This document shows positions 22,442 to 32,900 of a stretch of DNA of 64,000 nt, one piece after another. Made by a program: the position numbers and the translations under genes. Source of the stretch: Apoda limacodes (lineage: Eukaryota > Arthropoda > Insecta > Lepidoptera > Limacodidae); assembly GCA_946406115.1 (NCBI GenBank), contig OX291542.1:2380959-2444958 (forward strand). The letters are read 5' to 3'. Within the stretch, counting starts at the first letter, position 1. Each line of letters starts with the position of its first letter. Under the pieces are notes generated by a model that saw only the letters and a list, made by a program, of their open reading frames with translations, was not told the DNA's origin and did no database searches.

Positions 22442-23257
22442 CTAGCAAACGATGGCGATTAGATAGCTAGTGAGTGTGTCAATAATCAGTTTTGTATCGT
22501 TTGCGGACGAGATATTGTTGGGATACCGATCTAGATGTTGCAAGCTGGGATTTTCGGGTAGTAGCTCAAATTTATCCCAGTCCGTCACATTTCTAGTGTC
22601 GGGAGGAGAGTCCGAAGGGGAACCTAATCGGAGGAGGACAGGGCGGTGGTCCGAGTCAAGTTCGTCAAGCAACTCTATAGAGTGCTATGTCGAGCACGTC
22701 AGGGTTGTTCCGAGTATTATGGGGAAAGTAAGTGGGCGTCATGGGAACAATGATGTCAAAGTTTAGTCTGTCAACTAAATCGTCGTGGAGTCTGCCTCTC
22801 CGTCACTGAAGAGTTCCGGCGGCGGTCGCCGGCAAGAATCACAGCGTCGCCTAAATTTAAGAGCGACTAGGTCCCTCTCCAGCAAGTCTTTTAAGGGAGA
22901 GAGATAAACCGAAGCAATGACGACCGGCTGATGGCCGGTCATCGCTAAGCGGCAGACGGATGCTTCTATATTCGTTAGTGGCGGAGGTTCAATAGGGAAG
23001 CAATGCAGGGAGCGCCTGTAACAGATGAGAGTGCCTCCGAGATTGGATGTAATTCTATCATTACGGACGGTGCGATAGTTCGCCATCGAAGGGGTGCGGA
23101 CAGCGGGTTTTAGGAACATTTCCTGGACGAGGAACACGTCCGGTTTGTGGGACGAGAGGAATTGTGACAATTCCTCTCTTTGGTTGCGGAGACTGTTGGC
23201 GTTAAAAAAGCCTATGGAGAAGGACCAGGGTTTTTCGCGTGCGGTTGTGCAATCCAT
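22442..23257 (-). pseudogene. Jockey ORF2: AP-type endonuclease
   Basis: The endonuclease starts MDCTTAREKPWSFSIGFFNA, with the conserved N in FFNANSL. LVQEMFL carries the catalytic Glu, and NYRTVRNDR, GGTLICY and VIASVYLSP follow. After a frameshift, DELDSDHRPVLL gives the closing SDH motif. This domain nicks target DNA before reverse transcription. Frameshifts at about 22770 and near 22435 make it nonfunctional as a continuous protein. Confidence 0.75.
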
Positions 23258-23284
23258 TTTGGATTTTAAGGTTTGCGGAGGGCG

Positions 23285-24510
23285 GCGAAGAACTCGCGAT
23301 GCTTAGCCACGAAGCTGAGCATTTGATTGAGGTCGGGGATCTGTACGTATTAGGCGTACACGACCTCAAAGTAGGCTGGGTCGAAGGCCCAAGAGGTCTC
23401 AACGAGAAGGCTGAGATGTTGCTGCTGCTCGGCCGTCTGAGCGGCGTTGCGGGGCAGCGCTAGGGAAGGGCGTGGGGGAGCAATGCGCGTGTGCGCGAGA
23501 AGTGCGGGAGCACTTGGCGCAGGCGCCGGGCACGGGGGTCGCGGGATGTCCCGGGACATGAGGGGGCGGGGTAGGGAATACCCGTGACTGAGACGGGCCC
23601 AGGGAGTGCAGACAGAAGTTTGTCTGCCTCTTTAGATTTTCATGCGTCGCCTAGCGCTGGAGGACGGCTCCAGGCGTTGACAGCAGAGAGGGGAGCAGGC
23701 ACGAGCGGAGCCTGTTGGCGGGGGGCAGGAGGGCGCGATTTTCAATTTTTGGGTTTACACGGGTTCTGTTTGGGAGCTTTACCCGCGGTTATTCGCAGGG
23801 TGGCCTTCGCTCCCACAGAGTACGCAAGCGACCGGGTCGGATGCGTTATCGCGGTTGCGATCACAGTCGAGTGGCGTGATCGTGAAGAAATTTCACGCAG
23901 CGCGGTCTGCGTGTGCAGTTGCACTGTCATGACCATAAAGCTGGCAGTGGTGGCATTGCCCTGGGGTCGACCGCTTATACGGAGTCTCGACCCGGACGCC
24001 TTTGAGGCTGCACACATCTGTAATATTATTAAAGATGGCTTTGCCTTCTTTAGTCAGGTCGAGCACTACGAGCACCATGTCGTAGCACTCTGACTTATTT
24101 CGGCCGTTGTACATCCTGTGGAAGTATCCCTTACAGGGAGGGACAGTTTTTTCGGAGAATTCTTTTGGGACTCCCCTTATAACTGCCCTGAGCACGCGTT
24201 CTTCGGCAAGCGAGTACGTGTGGTACTCGTATTTCTGAGCCGTAAGAAAGGCCGTCAGATTGCGAAAATCGGTCGGTGTCGGGACTTGCGAGCGTTCGTG
24301 TAATTCATACGCTTGGCCTTCATCGCATTTGCGATGTTTGGCCAAGCCCCCTTGTCTTTGATAACGACTGGGGCCGGGTTTATTCCTTCCGTCCCGAAGT
24401 GGGTCAGTCGGCCTACGAAGAGGTGGTGGCGGGGTTGGTGTCCATGGCGGCTGGCTCAGGGCTGGCCACCGAGGTGGACGGGGCACGGGACACGCATTCA
24501 CAGCATTCAT
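23285..24510 (-). pseudogene. Jockey ORF1 (gag-like, zinc-knuckle)
   Basis: The frame from ATG 24510 runs 205 codons with a Pro/Arg-rich start. A PRE_C2HC-like region follows (VLRAVIRGVPKEF, and later GVRVETPYKRSTPGQC), then a zinc knuckle, CHHCQLYGHDSATAHADRAA. After frameshifts near 23900-23750 further knuckle and Pro-rich sequence follows. ORF1 proteins of jockey elements bind the element RNA. Confidence 0.7.
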
Positions 24511-24649
24511 TCATTCAGCAACATCTTCAATGCCACAGTAAAAGAAAAAACCAGCTCAGTGCGAGTCGAACTCTCGCACTAAGGGATCCGTACCTTCCAC
24601 CATTTACTTAATTTACAAACACTAACAAAAACAAAAAGTATGCCGCTAT

Positions 24650-24695
24650 GCGGTCACCCATCCAGCTGCTGACTAAGCCCGACGTAGCTTACCTT
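24650..24695 (-). promoter_or_regulatory. 5S-rRNA-like internal promoter in LINE leader
   Basis: On the minus strand, AAGCTACGTCGGGC is followed by GTCAGCAGCTGGATGGGTGA and CCGC. These align without gaps to box A and box C of insect 5S rRNA genes as I recall them, with about 9 differences in 46 positions. A TTTTT run, a potential Pol III stop, comes soon after. It lies about 140 bp upstream of ORF1. The Pol III role is inferred. Confidence 0.55.
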
Positions 24696-24726
24696 TGAAT
24701 ATCGTTTCCATCAAACTAATGTATTA

Positions 24727-24999
24727 ATGTTTCGCTTACTAATAGTTAAATGGCGCTGTGTGCCGTGGTCAGCAAGGTCACCGGATCTTACCCCTTTAGA
24801 TTATTTTCTCTGGGGGAATGTAAAAAACGAAATCTACAAAGACACGTATAATGCAATTGATGACTTGAAACGATGTTTGGAATATATTCTAAACGGAATC
24901 AATAATTTTGTGATGCTGAATCCAATACGTTCCTTCATACGTCAAAACCAGCTATGTATTGATAACAACAGCCATCGTTCCGAACATTTAATTAGTTTA
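24727..24999 (+). pseudogene. Tc1/mariner-superfamily transposase C-terminus
   Basis: WSARSPDLTPLDYFLWGNVK matches the block around the last catalytic acid in a large insect transposase group, and the end HRSEHLI fits its usual C-terminus. The N-terminal two thirds are not next to it. It belongs with the inverted ends at 20925 and 25290. Confidence 0.7.
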
Positions 25000-25003
25000 G
25001 GTT

Positions 25004-25065
25004 TTTTTATATATACCACTAAGGTGGCAAACAAGCCTACGGTAAAGTCTACAAGGTTTAATAGG
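25004..25065 (-). repeat. LINE 3' tail fragment (minus orientation)
   Basis: ACCACTAAGGTGGCAAACAA is the reverse complement of the lepidopteran LINE tail TTGTTTGCCACCTTAGTGGT. Related pieces lie at 29566-29700 (+) and 41943-42065 (-). Confidence 0.6.
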
Positions 25066-25290
25066 TATAGGTAACCTAAGAAAAATAAAAAACAACACAA
25101 CACTTTCCTTAAGTTTCCCGTATGCCATTTCTTCCCAGAATTCGTTACTTATTAGCGACACTATCGAATGGTATAATAATATAGTATGTGTTGTTTTTCA
25201 AAATCAGCTGGTTCGATTTCTAGCTACGAATATTAATTTTTCAAAAATCCAATGATGCAGTTTTAGATTTCACCAAAATCAGATTCATGG

Positions 25291-26210
25291 CACGCCAGCT
25301 TGAAAAAATCAGCCTGTTTAGAAAGCTGAATTATGCAGAAAGATATTTCTATGCAACATCACACCATCACCATCATTTTTTTTTTTTGGATTTCCGTAAA
25401 ATTTACATGTAATTATATAGTTTTTGAAATTTTTAAGTAGGTATTGTCTTTTTTATGTTCGTACTTAATTTATAGTTATGCAGATACTATTTGTGAGGAC
25501 CTACCTTGGCGTCCAATACTTATTTTTGTTTTGTTTTAATTAGCTTAAGCCTTTGGTCTTCCGAATAAATAAATAAATAAATAAATAAATCATCCGCAGC
25601 ATCTACAAACCGTAGTAACATAGAACCAACCGCGCATATGACCTATGTGACAAGGAACTTTAATTCAGAGGACTCTAAGGATTATAATTGAAATAAGTTT
25701 TATTTATAAGAAAATACAAAAATACAAATATTGTACTACACAATCAATAAGATAGATTTTTTTGAAATAATTGCTTTTTGAATTTACGGAGCTGTTTTTA
25801 AATTGATTATCTTATTTATTTTCTTAAATAGATTATTTCCCTGTATTTTGACTTGAAAACTGCAACTGTAGATGAGCCGATTGAGTTAAGAGTAGGGTAG
25901 GATTCTTGAAATAGTTCTTCCTCTGCTACTGAAAGTGCAGACGAGGGTAAGGTCGATTGGAATAGATTTCTAATCAAGTCAAATAGATCAAGATTATCTA
26001 AAAAATATTTATCAAAATGCCGATAGGTCTGGGATTAATATCAATTGCACTATAGGTACTCAATACGTCTTGTAAAGGTGATCTGTGCATGCCGTCTCGT
26101 GACGCCCCAGAAAGCATATAAAAGCCGTGTTCACAACTTTTAGAAAAATTTCACAGTTCGCTAAAAGTTAATTTTTCATTTAAGAAACCTTTTTGATTGA
26201 CTGCAGTTTA
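25291..26210. other. Noncoding DNA with (AAAT)n tail
   Basis: AAGCCTTTGGTCTTCCG followed by seven AAAT units at about 25564-25590 looks like the 3' end of a LINE or SINE. The rest is AT-rich without a supported gene. Confidence 0.45.
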
Positions 26211-28044
26211 GTCCAGTCAATATAGACATTCCAGTTTGCATTAATTCCCAAGAAGCTGGATTTTTGTGCAGGCCTTGAATACGTCATTACAAATGATATG
26301 TCAAAAGTCCCCATCGATCCCGCTTGTGCGTTGTTTTTTATTCGAGGTCAAAGGTCACAAATTTGCGTTTTTTGCGTATATCTCTGAAACAATGAGAGCT
26401 ACCGAAAAATAGTTCAAACAAAGTTTGTAGATCGTAAAATTGTCTACAAAAAAGATCTCAACACTTTTCTTCTACAAAGCATCGCTTTCGAGATATCGTG
26501 ACTTTAGACCGCAGGAAAGTCGTATTTTCGACTATATGCACACATTTCCGCACCACCTCTGAGGTAGTGTACACGGCGCTTTTTTTTTAACGAATAGGAA
26601 TACTCAGTAGGAATACTCCACAATATATTTTAATCGAGAGAATGTAATGGGACACTATTTTATTGATGAAATTTTTTTTTTATTTAAATTTAACGAAAAT
26701 TTTAACAGCAAGAAAATAACATCATCATTCATCATCAAATTCTTCATAGTCACTCGTTTCTTCCTCTTCACTGTCTTCTTCCTCTTCTTGCTCGATTTGT
26801 ATAGACTGCTCAAAGAAGAGAGATATATCAGTTATATCCTCATCAATTTCGAAACGATCTTCATCTGTTGCATTTGATTCAATGTTGGTGCAAGAATGGC
26901 CTCGGCAATTGGTACATACCAATGAACAATACAATCCAACTTTTCTGCACCCGCAATTGTTTGTGCAGCCTTTTTTGGAATTACAAAAAATTGTATTGAG
27001 TAATTTTTCTGGAGCAGGTGGCAGTAAAGTCTGGATTGGCTCCAAACTATTATTCATCAATTTCCAGCCCCAATCTTCATGATTTAGATCATTGCCTAGC
27101 CACACTTGCAATTGGTAGAACACACGAAACAAGTGTTGATAAGCAGAAGCAGATGTTGGAGGGAGACAAGATAACTGCACTCTCTTATTGTTTCTTGTAT
27201 TTTTCACAAAACTCAAATATCTATACTTGTCTATCGATTCCATTTTTTTTGGAGCTCCATACATAGCAAGGAGAACACGAATTCCATTGGTGAAGATAAC
27301 ATCTGCTGACGAGTTAATATTCGTAAATACTTTTTTGCTTGCTTGCTTTTTTGCATTATCAATCAAGTCTTCACGTTTTTCAAACAATTTGAATACTGTA
27401 TTTTTGCCTCTTTTGAAAATTGCTGATGTCGTATCACAGCCAGTTATCGCATGAAGGAATAATATATGAGGCTGACATTTTGGATATGCAGTTAAGCTTT
27501 GTGAAGAATATTTTTGTTTGAACTTGAGCTCTCCCAGGTTTTAAAAAGTAAATGATCTTATCACTAGGTGTTCGTGCAGTTAATATTATTAACAAATCTA
27601 CATCTTCTCCAACAACGATAGTATAAACGATAGATTGGTGCTACTGAATTGTTCAATTGCGGTTTCAATAATGAGGACATCAGCGTCATTTTGATGCATA
27701 CTGGCCACGTATGAGTGCATATTCGTATTTTCTTTGTTTAAAATAGCCATAATTCGAGAACAGTGCACGGTAGAAGAAAAAGTGTTGAGATCTTTTTTGT
27801 AGACAATTTTACGATCTACAAACTTTGTTTGAACTATTATTCGGTAGCTCTCATTGTTTCAGAGATATACGCAAAAAATGCAAATATGTGACCTTTGACC
27901 TCGAATAAAAAACAACGCACAAGCGGGATCGATGGGGACTTTTGACATATCATTTGTAATGACGTATTCAAGGCCTGCACAAAAATCCAGCTTCTTGGGA
28001 ATTAATGCAAACTGGAATCATAATTTAATCTATTTTGACTGGAC
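26211..28044. mobile_element. DNA transposon with ~270-bp inverted ends carrying a nuclease relic
   Basis: The stretch 26211-26478 and the reverse complement of 27770-28044 are almost identical (only a handful of differences), starting GTCCAGTCAA at each tip. TA precedes the left tip (26209-26210) and follows the right (28045-28046), so a TA target is likely. Between the ends, on the minus strand, is a decayed gene for a PIN/XPG-like nuclease with a Cys-rich tail. No recognisable transposase is present, so it probably moved using enzymes made elsewhere. Confidence 0.75.
26725..27765 (-). pseudogene. PIN/XPG-like nuclease relic with Cys-rich and acidic tail
   Basis: The longest open part encodes 220 residues (27387-26725). 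Upstream, across stops and frameshifts, one reads DADVLIIETAIEQF, then VVGEDVDLLIILTARTPSDK and LFLHAITGCDTTSAIFKRGK, running into the open frame. The spaced acidic residues and the GCDTTS block resemble FEN1/XPG-type (PIN-like) nucleases. The C-terminal part has a Cys-rich module (CNSKKGCTNNCGCRKVGLYC followed by CTNCRGHSC) and ends in a Glu/Asp run. I know this architecture from many uncharacterised invertebrate proteins. The nuclease assignment is inferred from motifs; the N-terminus is lost. Confidence 0.6.
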
Positions 28045-28046
28045 TA

Positions 28047-28315
28047 GTTGTTGTTTATGTTACATAGGACAAACGACAAAAACCACTTCGTGTCGGGTAA
28101 ATGAGCACATTTGCGCAGTCAAAAATTGTGATACTCACTCAAACTATGGACCTAACCATTAGATAGAATTACACAAACCTTAAATTCTTTCGACAGAACG
28201 CCAATATACCTTCACTAAGATTGGTGCGAGAAGCGATGGAAATCAACAAATATAAAAAATTCAATTGCGAAGACGGGTTTAAATTGTCAAGGAGGTGGGT
28301 GAAATCAAGTGGTTA
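28047..28315 (+). pseudogene. Penelope-type GIY-YIG endonuclease remnant
   Basis: CCLCYIGQTTKTTSCRVNEH corresponds to the C..C-YIGQT-R-KEH core of the GIY-YIG endonuclease of Penelope-like elements. Downstream, in another frame, REAMEI-like sequence (VREAMEINKYKKF) and EDGFKLS follow in the usual order. The front of the domain is cut by the transposon ending at 28044. Confidence 0.6.
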
Positions 28316-28729
28316 GATTGTGCAAAAAACGTTTACAGCCTTAAATGTGTGCACCTAGTACAACAACGTCAGCGTAGTGTGACGAGTTACAGAGTAAGAA
28401 AGTAGTAGTGCACCGACCAAGCAAGAATATTCAACTGAACGCAGTTATCGTAAAAGAACGAGGGTAGTGAGGAAATACTGGTCAGTATTGCTCACCCCAC
28501 AACGCTTTTACTTCTTTAGTTCCCTGTGCCGAAATATCGTTAGCTCAACAAATCTAATCATAGTTAGCCCGAAACATATAAAAATATTGATAACAACCGT
28601 GAAAGTTTGACAAGTTATATGTAAGCATGTTATTGTACCCGTAGTTACTGTTGTTAAATTTTAAATATTCATCTTTTAGCGCTACACTTCTTGTTTTATT
28701 TAATGTTTTCATAAGAATGCCGTAAATAA
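28316..28729. other. Noncoding stretch
   Basis: No gene or repeat I can support. Confidence 0.4.
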
Positions 28730-28949
28730 TCTATATATATAAAAATTACGTGTCACGTTGTTTGTCCGCGATGGACTCCTAAACTACTGAACCGATTTTG
28801 ATCAAACTTCGTAACTATTTGTTATTTGATCCAACTTAAAAGATAACTAAATAGTTTTTCCGAGCCGGACTCGGGCACTTTAGGTAAAAACCAACTTTCG
28901 CCGGGTTACAGTGGGACGGCAGTGGAACAACGTTCGCCGGGACCGCTAG
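28730..28949 (+). mobile_element. Nonautonomous Helitron
   Basis: It starts TCTATATATATAAAAATTAC and ends GCCGGGACCGCTAG before T. A close relative in the opposite orientation lies at 41121-41345 and shares GTGTCACGTTGTTTGTCCG and the GAGCC(C)GACTCGGGC block. TC start and CTAG end fit Helitrons. Confidence 0.7.
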
Positions 28950-29565
28950 TTATACATATAGAAACAAATGTTACTTGGACTTTAGGTGAAATGATGCTAC
29001 GTACCAACTTCAAATGATTTGAACACTAAGTTCCGGCAAGTTTAGACCTGGCAGACCTTTTGATCCATTATGAGATATAAAATGCCCCATCCTGGTTATT
29101 ATTTAGCGTAGGTTCCATCAGGGTACTCGATGAGATAGTTTTAGGGAGTCAGAAGAGCATATTTTTGGGGTCTTCCGGCAGGGGGCGCAATGGCAGACCC
29201 ACTTTTTCAACATCACTAATCATAGTCAACTGTTGCCAGCAGTTTCATTCAAAAATACGTCAAAAAATATCGATATGACAAAGTTGCGGCAGGAACGGCT
29301 CTGGCAGACCTGTTTTTTTTTAGCCCATTGAGGTATATTTACAGCCGGCTCTCCCACTAAGAGAGGCTCGACGAACATAACAGCTGCGTGTAGTTTGTAA
29401 AAAACGTGCTACTACTTATCGTTGTTACTTATTAACATAATATTGTAATAAAAACGAAAGAAAAATATATTTTCTATTTCTATTCTACATATTATATTCC
29501 AATATAATTATTAATCATATCCTGGACTAATATTATTAAATTTGAAATAAAATACTCCTCATCCA
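28950..29565. other. Noncoding stretch
   Basis: Two similar phrases (CTGGCAGACCT at about 29047 and 29310) suggest old duplication. No gene. Confidence 0.35.
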
Positions 29566-29703
29566 TCAAACTGCTGGGTGAAGGTAGTTTCTTAGGTAGT
29601 CTCTTTCGGATCTTAGACTAATAGTGGCCATAGGCTGCGGTGACTGTTTATAGGGCCGTTAGCTTGTTTGCCACCTTAGTAGTAAATAAATTAAAAAAAA
29701 AAC
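29566..29703 (+). repeat. LINE 3' tail with poly(A)
   Basis: AGCTTGTTTGCCACCTTAGT is followed by an A-rich run, the standard tail of a lepidopteran LINE, here 5'-truncated. It lies just downstream of the RNASEH2C stop codon. Confidence 0.6.
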
Positions 29704-29822
29704 ATGGTGTAACTTGTTAAGAAAAAGGGTAACTCAGCCTGTGTTTCAAAGATGTTATCTCAAATGTGGTTCAAGCTATGGCAAAAACCTAAATATCCAT
29801 TTTATTTATACCTTTCTACCTA

Positions 29823-29945
29823 CTATTTTATAAAACTTACAGCTTCAGCAATATCTATCCAGTCAAGAGCTTTCACAATGTTGTCATTTTTTGAAGGTTT
29901 TTGGTCCCAATTCCAATGTATAAACTGTTTAAAACCACCTATCAC
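29823..29945 (-). CDS. RNASEH2C: RNASEH2C exon 3 (terminal)
   Basis: The acceptor is atttacag, phase 0, with 40 codons and then TAG. It encodes the tryptophan-rich C-terminal end (HWNWDQKPS, DWIDIAEA). A GTAAGT six codons before the stop looks like a donor, but reading through gives a normal family-like end, so I treat this as the last exon. Confidence 0.8.
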   Translation of the reverse strand: MIGGFKQFIHWNWDQKPSKNDNIVKALDWIDIAEAVSFIK

Positions 29946-32900
29946 CTGTAAATGATAAACTGTTGTGAGCAAACATAGTCCTAGATGGACGCGTCTATAA
30001 AGCTGGCGCCAAGTCATAAGGCCACGATGCGAGTTACACCACATTTTTTTGCTTAATTTTTGCCAAAAAAATGATTTTTTTGCTCCACCGGTTTCCGAGA
30101 TACCATGGTTCTGCTAGCTTTAGGCTAAACCTAGCGTAGCCACCATCATATATCCGGACCTATTGCACCCATCAACACGGGGTTTGGCACCCTATTGTTT
30201 TGCTATTACTTTGCCTAAGAATAAAAATAAGAAAAAAGATATAATAATAATTGGGATAGTCTGAGTCCTGAGAAAGTACATAGGTTACTTGAAACGGTCT
30301 AGTGTGAATCGGTTTTTTCTCTATAATTGATGAGTTGCCGTTGAAATCCTTTACCGATATTCGAATTTAGGGCGGCTGGAACCGTGGGCAAATTTGGCAT
30401 GGAGATAATTTGAGTCCCGTGACAGTAGATAGATTACTTAAAAAAGGTCAAGTGTGAGTTCTCGGAAATTGTTGGAGCAACAAAATTAGTACTTCGGCAA
30501 ATTAATAGCAAAAAAATAGGGTGCAAACCCCGTGTTGATAGGTACAATAGGTCCGGATATATGATGGTGGATACACTAGCTTTATTCTAACGCTAGCAGG
30601 ACCATGGTACCTCGGAAACTGGTGGTGCAATACAAACAATCAATTTTTTGCCAAAAAATCAGATAGCAAAAAAATGTGGTATAAGTCGCATTTTGGCCTT
30701 ATGAATTGCCTACGCCAGCTTTATAGACACGTCCTGGATTAATATTGTCCAGGTATTGTCTCAGTATGAGCCAACCCTTAGACAAAATATCATTATTAAG
30801 ACTTATAGTAAGCTTAATGTAATTAAATGCAATAATGAACATAACTGTGTCCTGTAATAGTAGTTGCTTAGGCAAAGTATTATTGCTAAGACAGAGACTA
30901 AGTTTGGGTAATGTAATTAAATGCAACAATAAACACTACTTGACACGCACACATTGACAAAGCATTCTTCAATTCTTAGCTAAGCCTTAGCAACGAATAT
31001 ATTTTACTCAGGACAGTCTTACATAGCACGTAATGACTTAGTAATAAATAAAAGGATGGATTCAGATACTGAATTATACATAAGGCAATTTTTTTTTCGG
31101 GCAGCTTATGTCGCCTAATTTTAGGGTTCCATAGGCAAATGGGAGAGTTGCGAGGAGGGGGTTGGTTAAAGGTGTAGGTGGAGACTTGAATATAAACATT
31201 TTAAAAAATAGCTCATTCAGCACCAGATTGCTTGCCTTGTTTCGGTCTTTTAATTTAAATAAATTGTCTTGTGAACCAACTAGAATTGCTGAACCAGATA
31301 CTACTTGCATCAACAATATATTTACTGACATAAAACCATGAAAACCAATTCAAAAATCAATTATAAGAAATCTAGAGTCAGATCATTGTGGACATTTAGT
31401 GGTTTTAGAAAGAAAGAATAGTATTACTAAAACGGAAATTAAATTAATACCAATAACAACTAAACGGATTGAATCATTTACATCTAACTTATTGCATAAA
31501 CTTCCAGATTTACTTTATAGTTGCAGCCCAAATGATATAAAATATTTACTACAAAAAAGAAACTAATTTCCAGTCGCTTTAGTTTCAGTTAATGGGCTAC
31601 GCCAGTTATTTATAAAAGAAGGCGCAAACTTTATGAATTAAATAAAGAACATATAATAATAGCTGAATATTTTAAAAAATACTCTAAAACCTTTAAAGAA
31701 GTCTGGTTGTTGCAAAATTAATTCATCTCAGACATAAAGTAATAAATTCAACAAATAAAATAAAAACTACATGGAACATAATAAATAATGAAACTGGTAA
31801 AGCTAGGAATTCTTGTCAAAAAATTGAGTTGATTGTAGATGATACTAGTTTAAAAACTAATTCTAAGGTTGTTGCCTTTGAAATTTTTTTTAGCAATATT
31901 TTATTCAAAACAACTGAATATCTTAACTCAAGTCCAATTTAAGCAGAAACATTAATTAAAACTAATGTTCCTGAATGTAAAGTTCCCTTTGTATTCAAAA
32001 ACATTAGTCCTACGGATATCATAAATACATTTAAAACATTAGAAATAAAGAACACCACAGACCTTTGAGGATTTTCTGTAAAAGCTATACTAATTATCAT
32101 GTTATAGCACAATCCTTAGCCATAATTTTTAATAGTTGTGTTGATAGTGGTGTGTTTTCTGATGAGATGAAACTTAGCAAAGTTATACCTATTTTTAAAT
32201 CAGGTAGTTCAACAGATTTTAATAATTTTCGGCCTATTTCAATACTACCTGTACTCAGTAAAGTTTTTGAAAAAATCATACTTTGTCAAATGTTAAGCCA
32301 TTTCTGTATTAATGACATACTTAGTAGTAAACAGTTTGGCTTTATGAAAGCCGTTCCACAACCGATGCAGAAGTGGCACTATTAAAAATATGGTTAATGC
32401 CTGGGAAGATTCGATGATGCTCTTGGAGTGTTTTGTGATTTATCTAAGGCATTTGACTGTGTCCAACATGAAAATTTCATCAGAAAGCTATTTTACCTCC
32501 TACATGAGCAGCAGAGTACAGAGAATAGATGTCAACAGTGAAAGATCTCCATGTTAGTCAGATCCAAACACGTATTAAAATTAATGGCGAGAAATTAGAA
32601 CTTGTTAATTCAACAGTCTTTCTTGACATAAAGCTGGACTCCAACCTTCAATTCAAAAAAATTAGCTCTGCTGTGTATGCGATCAAGAAAATAAGACAGT
32701 TGACTGATAGTATTAAAAAAATTGTATTTCATAACTTTGACGATTCAAAAGTGTTTGTAATATCCTAATTTGAATAAAAAAAAATGACAAACAAATTATT
32801 TTTTATAATTTATACTAATTACGTTAAAATGTTTATCAATCCGAAACGTACACGTGAACGTCTTTTATTTAATGAAATCAAAGAAAATCAATTTCATTAA

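Larger units (their letters stand above)
21150..24698 (-). mobile_element. Jockey-type LINE, internally deleted copy
   Basis: Read on the minus strand it has a 5' leader with a 5S-rRNA-like segment, ORF1, an AP-endonuclease, the start of the reverse transcriptase and a 3' region. The RT stops after the block FFDVAKAFD near 21545 and joins directly to the far 3' part, so about half the RT is missing. The same 3' region occurs at the end of the plus-strand copy at 53.0-55.5 kb, which shows they are one family. Confidence 0.75.
20925..25290. mobile_element. DNA transposon with long inverted ends, split by a LINE
   Basis: About 165 bp at 20925-21092 and 25128-25290 are inverted copies; for example TTCGATAGTGTCGCTAATAA at the left reappears reverse-complemented at the right. 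The right side still holds the C-terminal part of a Tc1/mariner-superfamily transposase at 24727-24993. The missing front of the element has been replaced or split by the minus-strand jockey copy at 21150-24698. The arrangement is inferred from the paired ends. Confidence 0.65.

Noticed and set aside
24650..24695. A genuine 5S rRNA gene
   Set aside because: Only the internal promoter part is present; the 5' half and 3' end of a 5S gene are missing.
29841..29846. GTAAGT near the end of RNASEH2C exon 3 as a real donor
   Set aside because: No plausible downstream exon was found and read-through gives a normal C-terminus within six codons.
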